Program-made: the position numbers and the translations under genes | The notes under the pieces: generated by a model | The model's input: the letters and a program-made list of their open reading frames with translations, nothing else | Databases searched by the model: none | Told to the model about the DNA's origin: nothing | Assembly: GCF_902167145.1 (NCBI RefSeq) | Contig: NC_050097.1 | Location: forward strand, 41,400,095-41,464,094 | DNA: 64,000 bases | Direction: 5' to 3' | From: Zea mays | Lineage: Eukaryota; Streptophyta; Magnoliopsida; Poales; Poaceae | In this document: in pieces, positions 43,439 to 54,626 of the stretch | Layout: each line of letters starts with the position of its first letter | Position numbering within the stretch: position 1 is the stretch's first letter

Positions 43439-45953
43439 TATTGGTTTATGAAAATGATTTATAAGTTAGATCCATGGAAAAATATTATGGAGAATAAATG
43501 TTACACATGCAAAAAAAAGTATTTAAGTTGAAAACATTATTCAAACAAAAGAAATTGCATGCAAGGCTCTTCTTTAAATACTACTCCCTCAATCCAAAAA
43601 TATAATTTAATAATCTCAGTGATACTTATCTACTACTACACATTGTGCAAGGGTAGCAGGTGGGCTTCGAGAGAGATGTATTATATGTTTTTACTATAAT
43701 AGATGTAGACATAAACACACATGTGGTGTAGTGGTAGCTACAAACACATAGGTCGCGGGTTCGAATCCCCTTGAAGCCTGTTTTTTTAATTTAATTTTAG
43801 CTAGGCGTGGGATGCACGTGGGAATGGGAATAGGCTTTGTGGGAGGGGGAATGAGAAAGACACGTGATAGCCGGGAATGGAAATGTGAATGGGCTTTGCA
43901 GGGAGGGGGAATGAGAAAGACAGGCAGCTGGGAATGGGAATGGGCTTTGCAGTGAGAACGAAATGGGAATGGTAGAACACGGAATGGGGCAGCCTACCCC
44001 TTACCGTCTTAATAGGTAGTAGAGATAAGCGTGTGGTTTTGGTTCTGAACTTTTGCCACACCGCCGGCCCAGCTAGTCTCCGTGAAGCGTGTGCGGAGCG
44101 GGGCGTGGCAAATTCTGAACATATATTGGTGCTGTTTTCGAATTTGCTTGAATCATATCCTGCTGGCCAGCTTTTTCTATAAGAACTTTTTTGTATTTTC
44201 CTATAAACATTACCGATTTTAGGATGGTTTCACTCCAAATAAACTCAGAAATAGTTACATTTATGGAAGGACTGGCTACATATATGTCTACAAGCTAGTA
44301 TCATGTTACTATCTACTACAACTATCCTATAATATAAGAAATTTTGAGTTTCCCCAAGTCAAACTCTTCCAAATTTGATAATATTTCTTTAAAAAAAGAA
44401 GAGTAAAATTCACCCAAGTGTTTCCTAAACTTGTATGGTGGTATCATTAGAGTCTATAACTTTCGATTCCTGATATTTGAGTCCTGGGATATACATTACA
44501 GTGTCACTTGAGTACTTGTCGATGATTGTTCGGTAGTATTTGTATGGGGTGAGCCACGTGATCGAAAGTTGAAGATAAACGTACGCGAGACATATAGGAT
44601 ATGCACCGAGTTGGTTACCTAGATGGAGTCATGACTGAGTCTATCCAAGTTGTATATAAGTTGAACTCTATCCTTTTACAAGCGTATCTTCTTTATCTGT
44701 TCAGATCTTTACCATATCTTCTATTCCAATGAAGTACTTGCCATATTTGTGTTTTAGAATCCTCCTATCTTCATGCCTCCTCCTAGTCTTGTTCAAGTCC
44801 CTGAGCTTTTAGCCAAGCCCATGGGCCCAATCATATAGGTTAAAAGGAATGAGGATGTCTAAGAGAGAGGTGAATTAGGATAGCTATTTTTGACTTTATT
44901 CTAGACCTCTTGTTTTATTCTCTTAAACAAAATCTATGCAAATAACCAAGCAAACTAGTGCAACTAAGGTTTTGTCTAAGTGTTGCTGCCTCTACTACAA
45001 AACGGAGTTATGCAACCTAGATTCTAGTCCTACCAACTACCAACTAGCCTGTAACTAAGCTAGGAAAGGAAAAGCACACAACTAAGTGGAGCAATATAAA
45101 TGCAGAAGATTATGCAATAGAAATACAAACTCCCGTTGACACACTAGTACTTTATCGAGGTATCAAGAACTGTGCAAGATTCTTACTAATCCTCGTTGGT
45201 ACCCCTACTACGCAAAGGATGCCCATGCAAGGGCCGCATCCAGGTAACTTCGTAGTTAGACATCGGTCTTCTCCACGCGCAAGCGGTGCTCCGCTTCCAG
45301 TCTCACTCATATGCTCCCCAACGTCTCCATTATCGATCTTCTGGCTAAAACTCCACAAGCATTGACCCCTTCGATACACGGTTGTAGCCACACCACAAAC
45401 ACAGTTGGTGTGATCTCACCAGACTCTCGCTTCATTCGGTACAAATACAACGATGTGTGGAACGTTGAGGGTGTCTAACCTCACTCTAATCAACTAGGAC
45501 TAAGTCTAGACCAAGCGATATAACAGTGGTCTAACTAACCTAGGAACTTCACAAAACATCTAAGTTAATCATCGACTATAGAGAGTAGAGTCTAAGAAGC
45601 TATTGTTGGGATAAATGATGATGTTGAGCCTTGGAGTCTCGAATTAGATTAGCTTTTAGTTTAGACTTTTATCATGTTATCTTAGTTTTGAGAAAACTAA
45701 CAAACCCTGCATTTAGAGTTTATAAAACATCATAAAGTTTATTTTATTATCATTCTTTTTATTAGTTAGCAAAGAGATTTATTTCTTATGCTATATATTA
45801 TTTTCATTTGATTTTTAGTAAATCATTAGTTACATGATGGGATCTTGTCAAAATCATATCGATATTGTTTAGCCACATTTTGAAGGAGAATGGAAGGTCT
45901 CATAACAAAAGAGTTGCTCCTTTGATTATAAAACACGAGACTTGAGAAATAAA
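43439..45953. other. Old intergenic DNA with repeat debris
   Basis: No supportable gene. It holds a lone Stowaway-like end (CTCCCTCAATCCAAAAATATAA near 43585), the tRNA-like sequence described separately, and an imperfect tandem of about 57 bp (GGGAATGGGAATGGGCTTTG..GAATGAGAAAGAC) at about 43815-43975. From about 44850 to 45610 there is text resembling an old inverted copia LTR (AGAGAGAGGTGAATTAGGATAG at its edge, CACGCGCAAGCGGTGCTCC inside). That last assignment is weak. Confidence 0.35.
43724..43787 (+). repeat. tRNA-like pol III promoter (SINE-type) sequence
   Basis: An A-box-like TGGTGTAGTGG (43724-43734) and a perfect B box GGTTCGAATCC (43758-43768), preceded by GGTCGCG, are spaced 23 bases apart and followed by a run of seven T (43781-43787), a pol III terminator. 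No acceptor stem can be folded by eye, so it is more likely a tRNA-derived SINE head than a tRNA gene. The SINE boundaries were not determined. Confidence 0.55.
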
Positions 45954-46037
45954 TATTCCCTCCGTTTCTTTTTATTAGTCGCTGGATAGTGCAAAATTGC
46001 ACTATCCAGCGACTAATAAAAAGAAACGGTGGGAGTA
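45954..46037. mobile_element. 84-bp Stowaway-like hairpin MITE
   Basis: Arms 45962-45994 and 45997-46029 are perfectly complementary over 33 bases with a 2-base AA loop. Outside them the pairing continues with only two mismatches to terminal TA on both sides. The ends TA-TTCCCTCCGTTTC and (complement) TA-CTCCCACCGTTTC resemble Stowaway/Mariner termini with the TA target duplication. There is no unique internal sequence, which makes it almost a pure foldback. Confidence 0.8.
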
Positions 46038-47252
46038 GTGATTAATATAAAATTTGCCCCTCAACATAAAATTAGTCATTAATTAAAGTATGACTTGCAT
46101 TCACCATTTTTGGCCAAAGCTGATTAGTGTTTCCATGTTTAGCAAGTTTATTGTTTTGTTTTATAATTACTAACGCTGATTAGACTACCTTAATGGAGCC
46201 AATTTTTAGATGTTTATACTATTTAAGTTTGTTATTCTAGCCAAGGCTAATACATGAATATTTTACTATCAAAGTTTTTACTGGGTAAATCTCAACAAGA
46301 TAAATGCACAATTTAGTAAAAGATAAAGAAAATGAGTTATCCAATATGATACCTTGATAAGTCCAATGGATTATGTTCCTAGAGATCATGAAAATTAGTC
46401 GGAACTAGGTTCGAGGGCTTTTTTCTATTATTATAACTACTTCACAAAGTTGTTAGGACACAATAGAATATATCTTAGAGAACGTAAAAATTAGTGGAAG
46501 CTAGTGGGAGTTCATTAAGGAGGAATATTAATATTAGAATGATGGAGGCTTACTTCTCTATATCAACGATTCAAGATGACAAATGTCTCAGTTTTTGCCG
46601 CAAGTCACTAGTATACCTCCCCCCGCGACAACCCTCACTCTCTCCTTTGTGCTCGAAGCCCCCATCACTGTCACCAACTAATCCCGCCGTTGTCACTTCA
46701 TTTCTCACCACAAATCGTCGGGAAAACGCTCGGGTTTAGCAAGATATCGTTGTCTACACCAGGATCCCGCACCTCTTCTCCCGTTCCTGCCCACGTTTGC
46801 ACCCCTGTGCTTCCTCTCGGTAATTCGTTATCCTGCCCGAGATCCCTTTTATTTGGGCAAAATCTAGTGCTCTAGCCTCAGGATACCGCTTATTTGGGCT
46901 TAGATACCGCTAATCGTAGCAGTTAAATGTGTTTTATTTGTACCACTTAATGTTTCCATGCAATTTTGTGATTTTAGTGTTAGTAGATAATATTTAGCCA
47001 GTAACAGAGAATATTTTTGAATAACTACAATAGTGATTGAATTTAGTGTTAGATTTTTTTAGTAGATGTCAACTATTATGAGTAGACAATATTACTAGCC
47101 AATATGATTGTGAGCGGACAATATTGTTTGTGGTCAAGGTTGTATGATATTTGTTACTAAACATTAGTAGATAATATTGTTGCTAACATGTTAGTTTTGT
47201 TTTTGTTGCATAAAAGGTTGTATGTTACTAAATATATAGTCCATTGTTGTAG
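46038..47252. other. AT-rich intergenic DNA upstream of the BED-finger fragment
   Basis: No supportable gene. A GC-richer Pro/Ser-coding patch (about 46600-46870) is followed by AT-rich DNA with repeated AGTAGATAATATT-type phrases (46985-47180). This could be leader and first intron of the hAT gene whose exon follows, but no splice donor was assigned. Confidence 0.35.
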
Positions 47253-47408
47253 GTGAAAATGCCAAACCTAGTGTGGGAGCATGGAGAGAAGATTCGCTGT
47301 CTTTAGGTGTAAGTACTGTTATGAAGCCAAGAGTGGAGGCGATGCTACTAGTCTAAAGGAGCATCTAGCACATAGAGAGAAGGATGTGAAGAATTCTCCC
47401 TCTGTTCC
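47253..47408 (+). pseudogene. hAT transposase BED zinc-finger exon fragment, cut by the Huck-like element
   Basis: After an intron-like end (CATTGTTGTAG) the frame reads MPNLVWEHGEKIRC. After a frameshift near 47302 it reads FRCKYCYEAKSGGDATSLKE and HLAHREKDVKNSPSVP. This is the BED finger of plant hAT transposases (W-E-H-G, CxxC, LKEHLA). The usual final Cys is Ser (NSPS), and the frame break makes it non-functional. The fragment stops at 47408 where the Huck-like LTR begins; the rest of the gene should lie right of the window, beyond that element. Confidence 0.7.
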
Positions 47409-49082
47409 TGTCGGCGTTTCGAGACCGGGGGGTCCCTGGGCCGACGAGTGAATGTCGCCGCGTGCCCCAGCCCAGATGGGTCGGCGCGAGGCCGAGCGTG
47501 AAGGGGGGGGGAAGGTGGCCGGAGACGGGCGTGAGAGAGGTGGAAATCCCGCGGCCTTCGTGTTCGTCTCGCGCCCAGGTCGGGTGCGCTTGCAGTAGGG
47601 GGTTACAAGCGTCCACGCGGGTGAGGGAGCGAGCGGCCTCACGCGAGCGCCTGTCTCGTCCTCGTCCCCGCGCGACCAACCCTCTCTAAGAGGGCCTTAG
47701 TCCTTCCTTTTATAGGCACAAGGAGAGGATCCATGTGTACAATGGGGGGTGTAGCAGAGTGCTACGTGTCTAGCGGAGGGGAGCTAGCGCCCTAAGTACA
47801 TGCCATCGTGGCAGCCGGAGAGGTTTTGGCGCCCGGTTCGTGTGGTGTCGTGGTCGTCGGAGGAGCGCCGGAGCCTGGTGGAGGGACAGCTGTCGGGGCT
47901 GTCGAGTCCTTGCTGACGTCCTCTTGCTTCCGTAAGGGGGCTGAGAGCCACCGTCGTCAAGGAGCGTGCGGGTCGCCATCATTGCCTATCTGGTGGAGCG
48001 AGCCAGATGGGACGCCGGTCTTGTTCCCCGTAGCCTGAGTCAGCTTGGGGTAGGGTGATGATGGCGCCTCCTGTCGACGTGGTCGGTCCGCGCCCTAGGT
48101 TGGGCGATGTGGAGGCTCCTCCGAAGTCGAGGTCGAGTCTGTCTTCCGTGGCCGTGGTCGAGTCCGAGCCCCTGGGTCGGGCGAGGCGGAGACCGTCAGC
48201 TGAGGCCAGGACTGAGTCCGAGCCCTGGGGTCGGGCGAGGCGGAGTTCGTCGTCTTCCGGGGCTGAGCCCTAGTCCGAGCCCTGGGTCGGGCGGAGCGGA
48301 GTTCGCCGTCTTCCGGGGCTTAGCCCGAGTCCGAGCCCTGGGTTGGGCGGAGCGGAGTTCGCCGTCTTCCGGGGCTGAGCCCGAGTCCGAGCCCTGGGTC
48401 GGGCGGAGTGGAGTTCGCCGTCTTCCGGGGCTTAGCCCGAGTCCGAGCCCTGGGTCGGGCGGAGCGGAGTTTGCCGTCTTCGGGGGCTTAGCCCGAGTCC
48501 GAGCCCTGGGTCGGGCGGAGCGGAGTTCGCCGTCTTCCGGGGCTTAGCCCGAGTCCGAGCCCTGGGTCGGGCGGAGCGGAGCTTCCTATGGTGCCTGAGG
48601 CCGGGCCTGACTGCCTGTCAGCCTCACTCTGTCAAGTGGCACTGCAGTCGGAGCGGCGCAGGCGACGCTGTCTTTCTGTCAGGCCGGTCAGTGGAGCGGC
48701 GAAGTGACGGCGGTCACTTCGGCTCTGTCGACTGAAGGGCGCGCGTCAAGATAAAGGTGTCAGGCCACCTTTGCATTAAATGCTCCTGCGATTTGGTTGG
48801 TCGGCGCGGCGATTTAGTCAGGGTTGCTTCTTGGCGAAGACAGGGCCTCGGGTGAGCCGGAAATATGTTCGTTGCTAGAGGGGGGCCTCGGGCGAGACGG
48901 AGATCCTCCGGGGTCGGCTGCCCTTGTCCGAGGCTAGGCTCGGGCGAGGCGTGATCGAGTCCCTCGAATGGACCGATCCCTGACTTAATCGCACCCATCA
49001 GGCCTTTGCAGCTTTGTGCTGATGGGGGTTACCAGCTGAGAATTAGGAGTCTTGAGGGTACCCCTAATTATGGTCCCCGACA
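47409..49082 (-). repeat. Huck-like 3' LTR (1674 bp) with internal 56-bp tandem repeats
   Basis: The termini are TGTCGG..CCGACA. A minus-strand TATAAAAG motif lies at about 47706-47717. GC-rich U3 contains the tandem array described separately. Confidence 0.8.
48160..48590. repeat. 56-bp tandem array inside the Huck-like LTR
   Basis: Units starting GAGCCCTGGGTCGGGCGGAG at 48277, 48333, 48389, 48445, 48501 and 48557 have an exact 56-bp period; one or two more divergent units lie to the left. Substitutions between units are few, so the array expanded recently. The open plus-strand frames across it are by-products of the repeat. Confidence 0.9.
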
Positions 49083-52000
49083 GTAGCCCCCGAGCCTCGA
49101 AGGGAGTGTTAACACTCGCTTGGAGGCTTTTGTCGCACTTTTTTGCAAGGGGACCAGCCTTTCTCGGTTGCGTTTTGTTCCGGTGGGTGCGCACGAGAGC
49201 ACCCGCCGGGTGTAGCCCCCGAGGCCTCGGAGGAGTGTTTTGACTCCTCCGAGGTCTTAATGCCTCGCGTAATGCTTTGGCTGGTCTGGTCGTTCCCTGA
49301 TGCGAGCTGGCCGTAGCCCGGGTGCACGGTCGGGTCCCAAGTTCTCGGGCTGGTATGTTGACGTTGTCAATGGTTTGGCCGGAGCCGGGTTTGCGAGAGC
49401 AGCCCCCGGGCCTCTGCACAGGGCGAGAGGACGGCCAGGGACAGACTCGACTTTTTTACATACGCCCCTGCGTCGCCTTTCCGCAAGGAGGAGGGGGGAA
49501 AGCGCCATGTTGCCCTCGGAGGGCGCCGAACATGGTGTCTCCGGTGAGCTGCTGGCGGGTAATCCGAGTGGACGTCCGTGCCCCATTCGTTAGGGGTCGG
49601 CTAGAGGCCCAGAGGCGCGCCCAAAAGTACCTGCGGGTGATCTGCCGGACCCGGTCCCCTGTCGACGGGGTCCGAGGGCTCGATGCCTCCCTCTGATGGG
49701 ATTCCGTTACAAGATCGTTCCCGCTGGTCTCGGAAATGTCCTAGGGTACCTCGGGAGCGCAGCCCGAGCCTTGGTTATGTATCGAACGTACCCATGGTCA
49801 TCCCTCGCTCTGTGTCTGAGGCGGCTGTGAACCTTTCGAGGGCCAGCCTTCGAACCCCTGATCAGTAGTGGGCGCGGAGCCCGAGTAGCCTGAGGCGGTC
49901 GTTGAACCCTTCCGAGGGGCCGGCCTTCGAACCTCTGACCAGTAGTGGGTGTGGAGCCCACGCGCTCTGAGGCGGCTGTTGAACCCTTCGAGGGGCCAGC
50001 CTTCGAACCTCTGATCAGTAGGGAGGCTCGGAGCCTGGTTCCTTCACAGAGAAGGATCCTTTTTGGGGTATCCCCCTTTCCCGGTCCCTGTTGCAAGAGA
50101 GAGAAAGAGGAAAAAAAGGAAAGGGATACGAAATCGAATGACGTGGCGTACCTCTTTTGACACGGTCATTATGGCGAAGGCGAAGCGTCGCTTACTTCTC
50201 CTGCCAGAGGCGCCGCCCGTCCCGCCGCGGAGTTAATGCGACGAGGCGTGCGGTTCGCGGGGCAGCTGTTGCGCGTGCGCGAGCCATTCGAGGAACGGAA
50301 CACGGGCGCGTTGTTTTCACGCCGTGAGAGAGGGCTCTCTCGCTACCCCCGGATGGGACGTAAGCTTGGCTGACGACGTGACCGGTGCTCCTGCCCGCCT
50401 GCCACCGCCATTACTGCCGACCCATTTTTGGCCGCATTGACCGTCGCGCCAGGCTGGCGCTGCTGGGTCGTGCGCAGGGTTGCCTCGAGTCGCGGTACTG
50501 GTTCCACAGTCGAGGAGGCGTGGCAGTGGCGCGAGTGGCGGTGCAGTTGCTCGCACGTAGCATCCGGCGCGCCGGTTGCATGACGCGTGGGCCTGGGCCA
50601 CCATGCTGGGCGCGCTGGAAGTTGGAGAGGTGTGCCCACTTGGCGCGGTTGCATGCCACCTGCATGGCTGCCCGCCCTTTCACCCGCTGGTCTGGGCGAA
50701 AGTGGAGGGACGTTTGCAACCGCTGGACGGTTGCATGCACCGTGCGTGGCGGTTTGGCTTCTTCCGCCCTGGGCCGGCTTGCATGACGCGTGGGGCCCAA
50801 CCCCCGCGCCGTAGGGGGAGGACCTTGGAGCTTGCTGGAGAAGACTCAGCCCGTGACGGCTGGGGATGCAAGTAGGGAGAGTCGCCTTTAAAAGGAGGGT
50901 GACCCCCTTGAAAGGCGACCATGTCTTCACGCTCCCTCATGCATCGTGTCTTTCCACCTTCCGAGCCCCCGGATGGGGGATGCCCGCAGTCCTTCCGCCT
51001 TGCCGTTGGAGGAACGCAACTCCGTGGGAGTTGGTACCTTTCAGCCATCGTTCGGCTTCAAGGATTTTCATCATGCAGCCCGGCTACACCCCTCCGCCGG
51101 CGGTCACCCAAGACGGTGACCTCCAGTTTGATGGCGGGGGAAAGCAAGCCGGGCTGCGGCCTCTGCCCCTCCCTCAGCCTCAAGGATTTTCATCACCGGT
51201 GCTGGGGAGGGGAGAGTGTCGAGTTGAGGTCAGCCCCTGCGTGGGCGGTGGCCCGCTCCTTCCCTCAGTGATCGGAGGGAAGGGTGGTTGCTGTCCGTGG
51301 CGCTAGCAGCTGCCGCGTGCCTCGCCCTCGGACCCGAGTGGCTTCGGAGCCGCTCTCGGCGCCGGCTTCCGCCACGGCAGCTGGAAGAGGTTCTTCCGCC
51401 GACGAGATAGCCGGGGCCGCCTATGGACCGACCTTCAACTCTACGGCCTTAGGGTTGATTTTACTTCCGCACTTAGCTACTCTAGGTTGGGGAGTAGGTC
51501 TGCCCGTCCTTGCCTCACGAGTTTGGGCATGGGCGGGGGCCTCCTGGCAGCAGCATCCGCCCTGAGGTCATTGCTGCCATTGTTCGGCCCCCCGGAGCAG
51601 AAGTCGTCGTCGTTGCCGCTGCTGGAGCAGGTGACGGTGTGCCGTTCGTCGGTCTTCTGTTGCTCCGCAGGCCCCCCCCATCGAGTGGGGTTGTTCGTAC
51701 CTGCGGAGGTGGAACCGGAGTTCCGTTTGTAATGGCACTTTGAAAGCCAGTGTTTTTGTTCATTGTGGCTGTCGAGGCCTGAACATGTATGTATTTTTTC
51801 CTCATTTCTGAGCACTAAGACTCGCCTGTCGGTTGTCTGAACCGCTTCACCAAGCGTGAGTTGCCCCGTGTAAAGGTGATGAGTGAGGTATCCGTATCCC
51901 GGAGGCATAGGAGTCCCTCGGCTCGGTCAGCCTTGTTGTCCGAGGCTTCTCTTGCTTAGTTAAAGGAACCCCTCGGCCGCTCTTCGATGAGCCGAGGCCA

Positions 52001-52819
52001 GGGGTAGCGGTGTCAGCATGGACAGAGGCAGAGTTGGCTCGAAAAAGAAGACTTGGTCGGCCGGAGCCTGGCCGGGTCATCCGTTAGCGGGACCGACGCC
52101 GGAATTGATCTGCCGAGGCCTCGGGCCGGGCTGATGTCCTCGGAGGACAGCTGGCCGAGGCCTCGGGGTGACCAGCCGAGCCGCCTGCTCGGGCTGGATT
52201 GTTGGAGAAGACCCTGGCGGCGATGGCCCGGGCTTAGTGATGACGTCGTCCTTCGGAGTGGAGACCCTCAGACCGCGTCGCCGTCCGAGGCTAGGTCGGA
52301 CCTCGCCGAAGGTGTAGCCAACGCCGAGGGTGCTGCTGCTCCCTTCAACCGTCAAGATCCGAGCCTACAGGATCGGATCATCTTGTAGTGTGTGTTTTCT
52401 GCGGCCGTCGAGGCCAAACACACCCTCGCCGTGTGGTAAAGCTGCGCTTCTTTTCCTCTTGTTTTGAGTATCTGGACTTTTTCGTTGGTAACAGAATTGT
52501 CTGTGCGGGCGAGAGTTGCTTTTCACGGAAGGTGATGAGTGAGGTATCCATATCCCGGAGGCGTAGGAATCCCTCGGCTCGGTCGGCCTTGCCGCTTACA
52601 CGTACTCCGTCGTTTTCAGGATCCACTTTCGAAGTAGTCGAAAAGCACGAAAGACATTCTGGCAGAAAGGATCTTTTTTCGAGGAAAAAATTCAATGCAG
52701 AGGGGGTTCCCCCCTTTTAGCCCCCGAGGGAGGGTCGGGCTTTGCCGAGGCAAGGCTGACCCTTCCTTGATGACTAAACTTTGCATGGGAGCGAGGTATA
52801 TGAACAACTTGAAAACATC
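49083..52819 (-). other. Huck-like long 3' region
   Basis: GC-rich DNA between pol and the 3' LTR with no conserved minus-strand gene. Three 74-77-bp tandem units (CTGAGGCGG..GTTGAACC..CCTTCGAACC..GATCAGTAG) lie at about 49815-50030. A short paired motif (CTTCAAGGATTTTCATCA / CCTCAAGGATTTTCATCA) occurs near 51056 and 51179. Blocks with GTGATGAGTGAGGTATCC occur near 51877 and 52534. A plus-strand frame within it is listed separately. Confidence 0.6.
51073..51742 (+). pseudogene. Possible degenerate plus-strand gene in the Huck-like 3' region
   Basis: Downstream of a TATA-like TTTAAAAG (about 50887) an ATG at 51073 opens MQPGYTPPPAVTQDGDLQFD, which reads as ordinary protein to TAG at 51306. 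A second piece in another frame (51510-51742; RPPGAEVVVVAAAGAGDGVP, then VRTCGGGTGVPFVMAL) follows, and the DNA then becomes AT-richer with polyadenylation-like sequence. The layout parallels Grande, where plus-strand genes occupy the same place between pol and the 3' LTR. No domain is recognised. The GC-rich context makes chance open frames common, so this is tentative. Confidence 0.3.
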
Positions 52820-54626
52820 TTAAGGGTAGAAGTGACGTAGCTGTTGGATGTTCCAAGCGTTGCTGTAGACCTCGCCTTGGCTGTTGGCCAGCTTGTACGT
52901 AGTGGGCTTCAGAACTTTGGCGATGACGAACGGCCCTTCCTAGGGAGGCGTGAGCTTGTGTCACCCTCGGGCGTCTTGTCGCAGCCGAAGCACCAGGTCG
53001 CCCACCAGGAGGTCTCGGGACCGAACCCCTCGGGTGTGGTAGCGTCGCAGGGACTGCTGGTACCGCGCCGAGTGTAGTAAGGCCTTGTCCCGAGCCTCTT
53101 CCAGCTGGTCCAGCGAGTCTTCTCGACTAGCTTGGTTGCTTTGGTCGGCGTAGGCCCTCGTCCTCGGGGAACCGTATTCTAAGTCTGTGGGCAAGATGGC
53201 CTCGGCCCCATAGACTAGAAAGAACAGCGTGAAGCCCGTGGCTCGGCTCGGCGTTGTCCTCAGGCTCCAGACCACCGAGGGGAGTTCCTTCATCCATCGC
53301 TTGCCGAACTTGTTGAGGTCGTTGTAGATCCGAGGCTTGAGTCCTTGTAGAATCATGCCGTTGGCACGCTCTACTTGCCCATTCGTCATGGGGTGAGCCA
53401 CGGCGGCCCAGTCCACCCGGATGTGGTGATCCTCGCAGAAGTCCAGGAACTTTCTGCCGGTGAACTGGGTGCCGTTGTCGGTGATGATGGAGTTCAGGAC
53501 CCCGAAACGGTGGATGATGTTGGTGAAGAACGCTACCGCCTACTCGGACCTGATGCTGTTTAGGGGTCGGACCTCGATCCACTTGGAGAATTTGTCGATG
53601 GCGACCAGCAGGTGCATGTAGCCCTCGGGTGCCTTCTGCAAGGGGCCGACGAGGTCCAGACCCCACACAGCAAAAGGCCAGGTGATGGGTATCGTCTGCA
53701 GAGCCTGAGCAGGCAGGTGGGTCTGCCTTGCGTAGAATTGAAACCCTTCGCAGGTGCGGACAATTCTAGTGGCGTCGGCCACCGCCGTCGGCCAGTAGAA
53801 ACCTTGTCGGAAGGCATTTCCAACAAGGGCTCGAGGTGCTGCGTGATGGCCGCAAGCCCCCGAGTGTATCTCTTGTAGGAGTTCCTGACCTTCGGCGATG
53901 GAAATGCATCGCTGGAGGATGCCCGAGGGGCTGCGGTGGTTGAGCTCCTTCCCGTCTCCTAGCAAGACGAATGACTTGGCGCGTCGCGCCAACCGCCGAG
54001 CCTCGGCTCGGTCGAGGGGTAGCTCTCCTCGGTGGAGATATTTCAGGTACAGGGTCTGCTAGTTTTGATCAGGTGTGACCCCGCTTCGCTCCTCCTCGAC
54101 GCGCAGTGCCTCACCCTCGGATGCCGAGGGTGCCTCGGGCCGAGCTGAGGGTGCCTCGGGCCGTGCCGAGGATGCCTCAGACTGAGTCGAGGGTACCTCG
54201 GGCTGGGCCGAGGGTGCCTCGGGCTCGGGCGTGTCGTCGATCTTGATGGAGGGTTGATGCAGGTCTCGAGAGATGACGTCCGGGGGAACCTTTGTTCGCC
54301 CCGAGGCTATTTTAGCCAGCTCACCCGCAGTCTCGTTGTAGTGCCGGGCGATGTGGTTGAGCTCGAGCCCGTAGAACTTGTCTTCCAGGCGCCGAACCTC
54401 ATCGCAGTAGGCCTCCATCTTCGGGTCGCGGCAGTGGGAGTTCTTCATGACTTGGTCGATGACGAGCTGCGAGTCACCGCGAGCGTCGAGGCGTCGGACC
54501 CCTAGCTCGATGGCGATCCGCAACCCGTTGACCAGAGCCTCATACTCGGCCACATTGTTGGACGCCGGGAAATGGAGGCGTAGCACGTAGCATAGGTGCT
54601 TCCCGAGGGGCGAGATGAAGAGTAGG
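52820..54626 (-). pseudogene. Huck-like pol fragment (RNase H and integrase) with four stops
   Basis: One minus-strand frame runs from the Ji insertion point to TAA at 52820. It encodes RNase H (LHFPASNNVAEYEALVNGL; GDSQLVIDQV), a Glu/Pro/Ser-rich linker of SARPEAP repeats, then integrase with HHCC (HSGACGHHAAPRALVGNAF; CEGFQFYA, where the usual second Cys of CxxC is Phe). The core residues follow in LDLVGPL, ITDNGTQF and GQVERAN, and the C-terminus is AWNIQQLRHFYP. Stops lie at 54059 (TAG), 53540 (TAG), 52961 (TGA) and 52940 (TAG), all explainable as single transitions. The N-terminal side is cut within RNase H by Ji copy 2. Confidence 0.85.

Larger units (their letters stand above)
47409..54626 (-). 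mobile_element. Huck-like Ty3/gypsy element (3' half), itself interrupted by a second Ji element
   Basis: The 3' LTR (47409-49082) starts TGTCGGCG and ends CCCCGACA. The next bases (complement CGAGGCTCGGGGGCTAC) form the polypurine tract in minus orientation. A long 3' region (49083-52819) and a degenerate integrase-RNase H coding region (52820-54626) follow. Coding homology breaks at the Ji LTR at 54627; the gag, RT and 5' LTR must lie beyond the window. The left flank GTTCC (47404-47408) is the predicted target duplication. It is a Tat-lineage element like Grande; the name Huck is from memory. Confidence 0.75.

Noticed and set aside
43577..43625. Complete Stowaway MITE
   Set aside because: Only one CTCCCTC-type end is visible and no matching inverted end was found nearby.
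43724..43768. Functional tRNA gene
   Set aside because: B box is perfect but the acceptor stem and cloverleaf cannot be folded from the flanks.
48107..48547. Plus-strand frame of Ser-Pro-Ser repeats in the Huck LTR
   Set aside because: 56 is not a multiple of three, and the frame stays open only because the unit lacks stops. It lies in the LTR U3.
50317..50930. Several overlapping GC-rich frames on both strands
   Set aside because: No domain, no consistent codon pattern, and open in multiple frames at once; treated as the non-coding 3' region of the Huck-like element.
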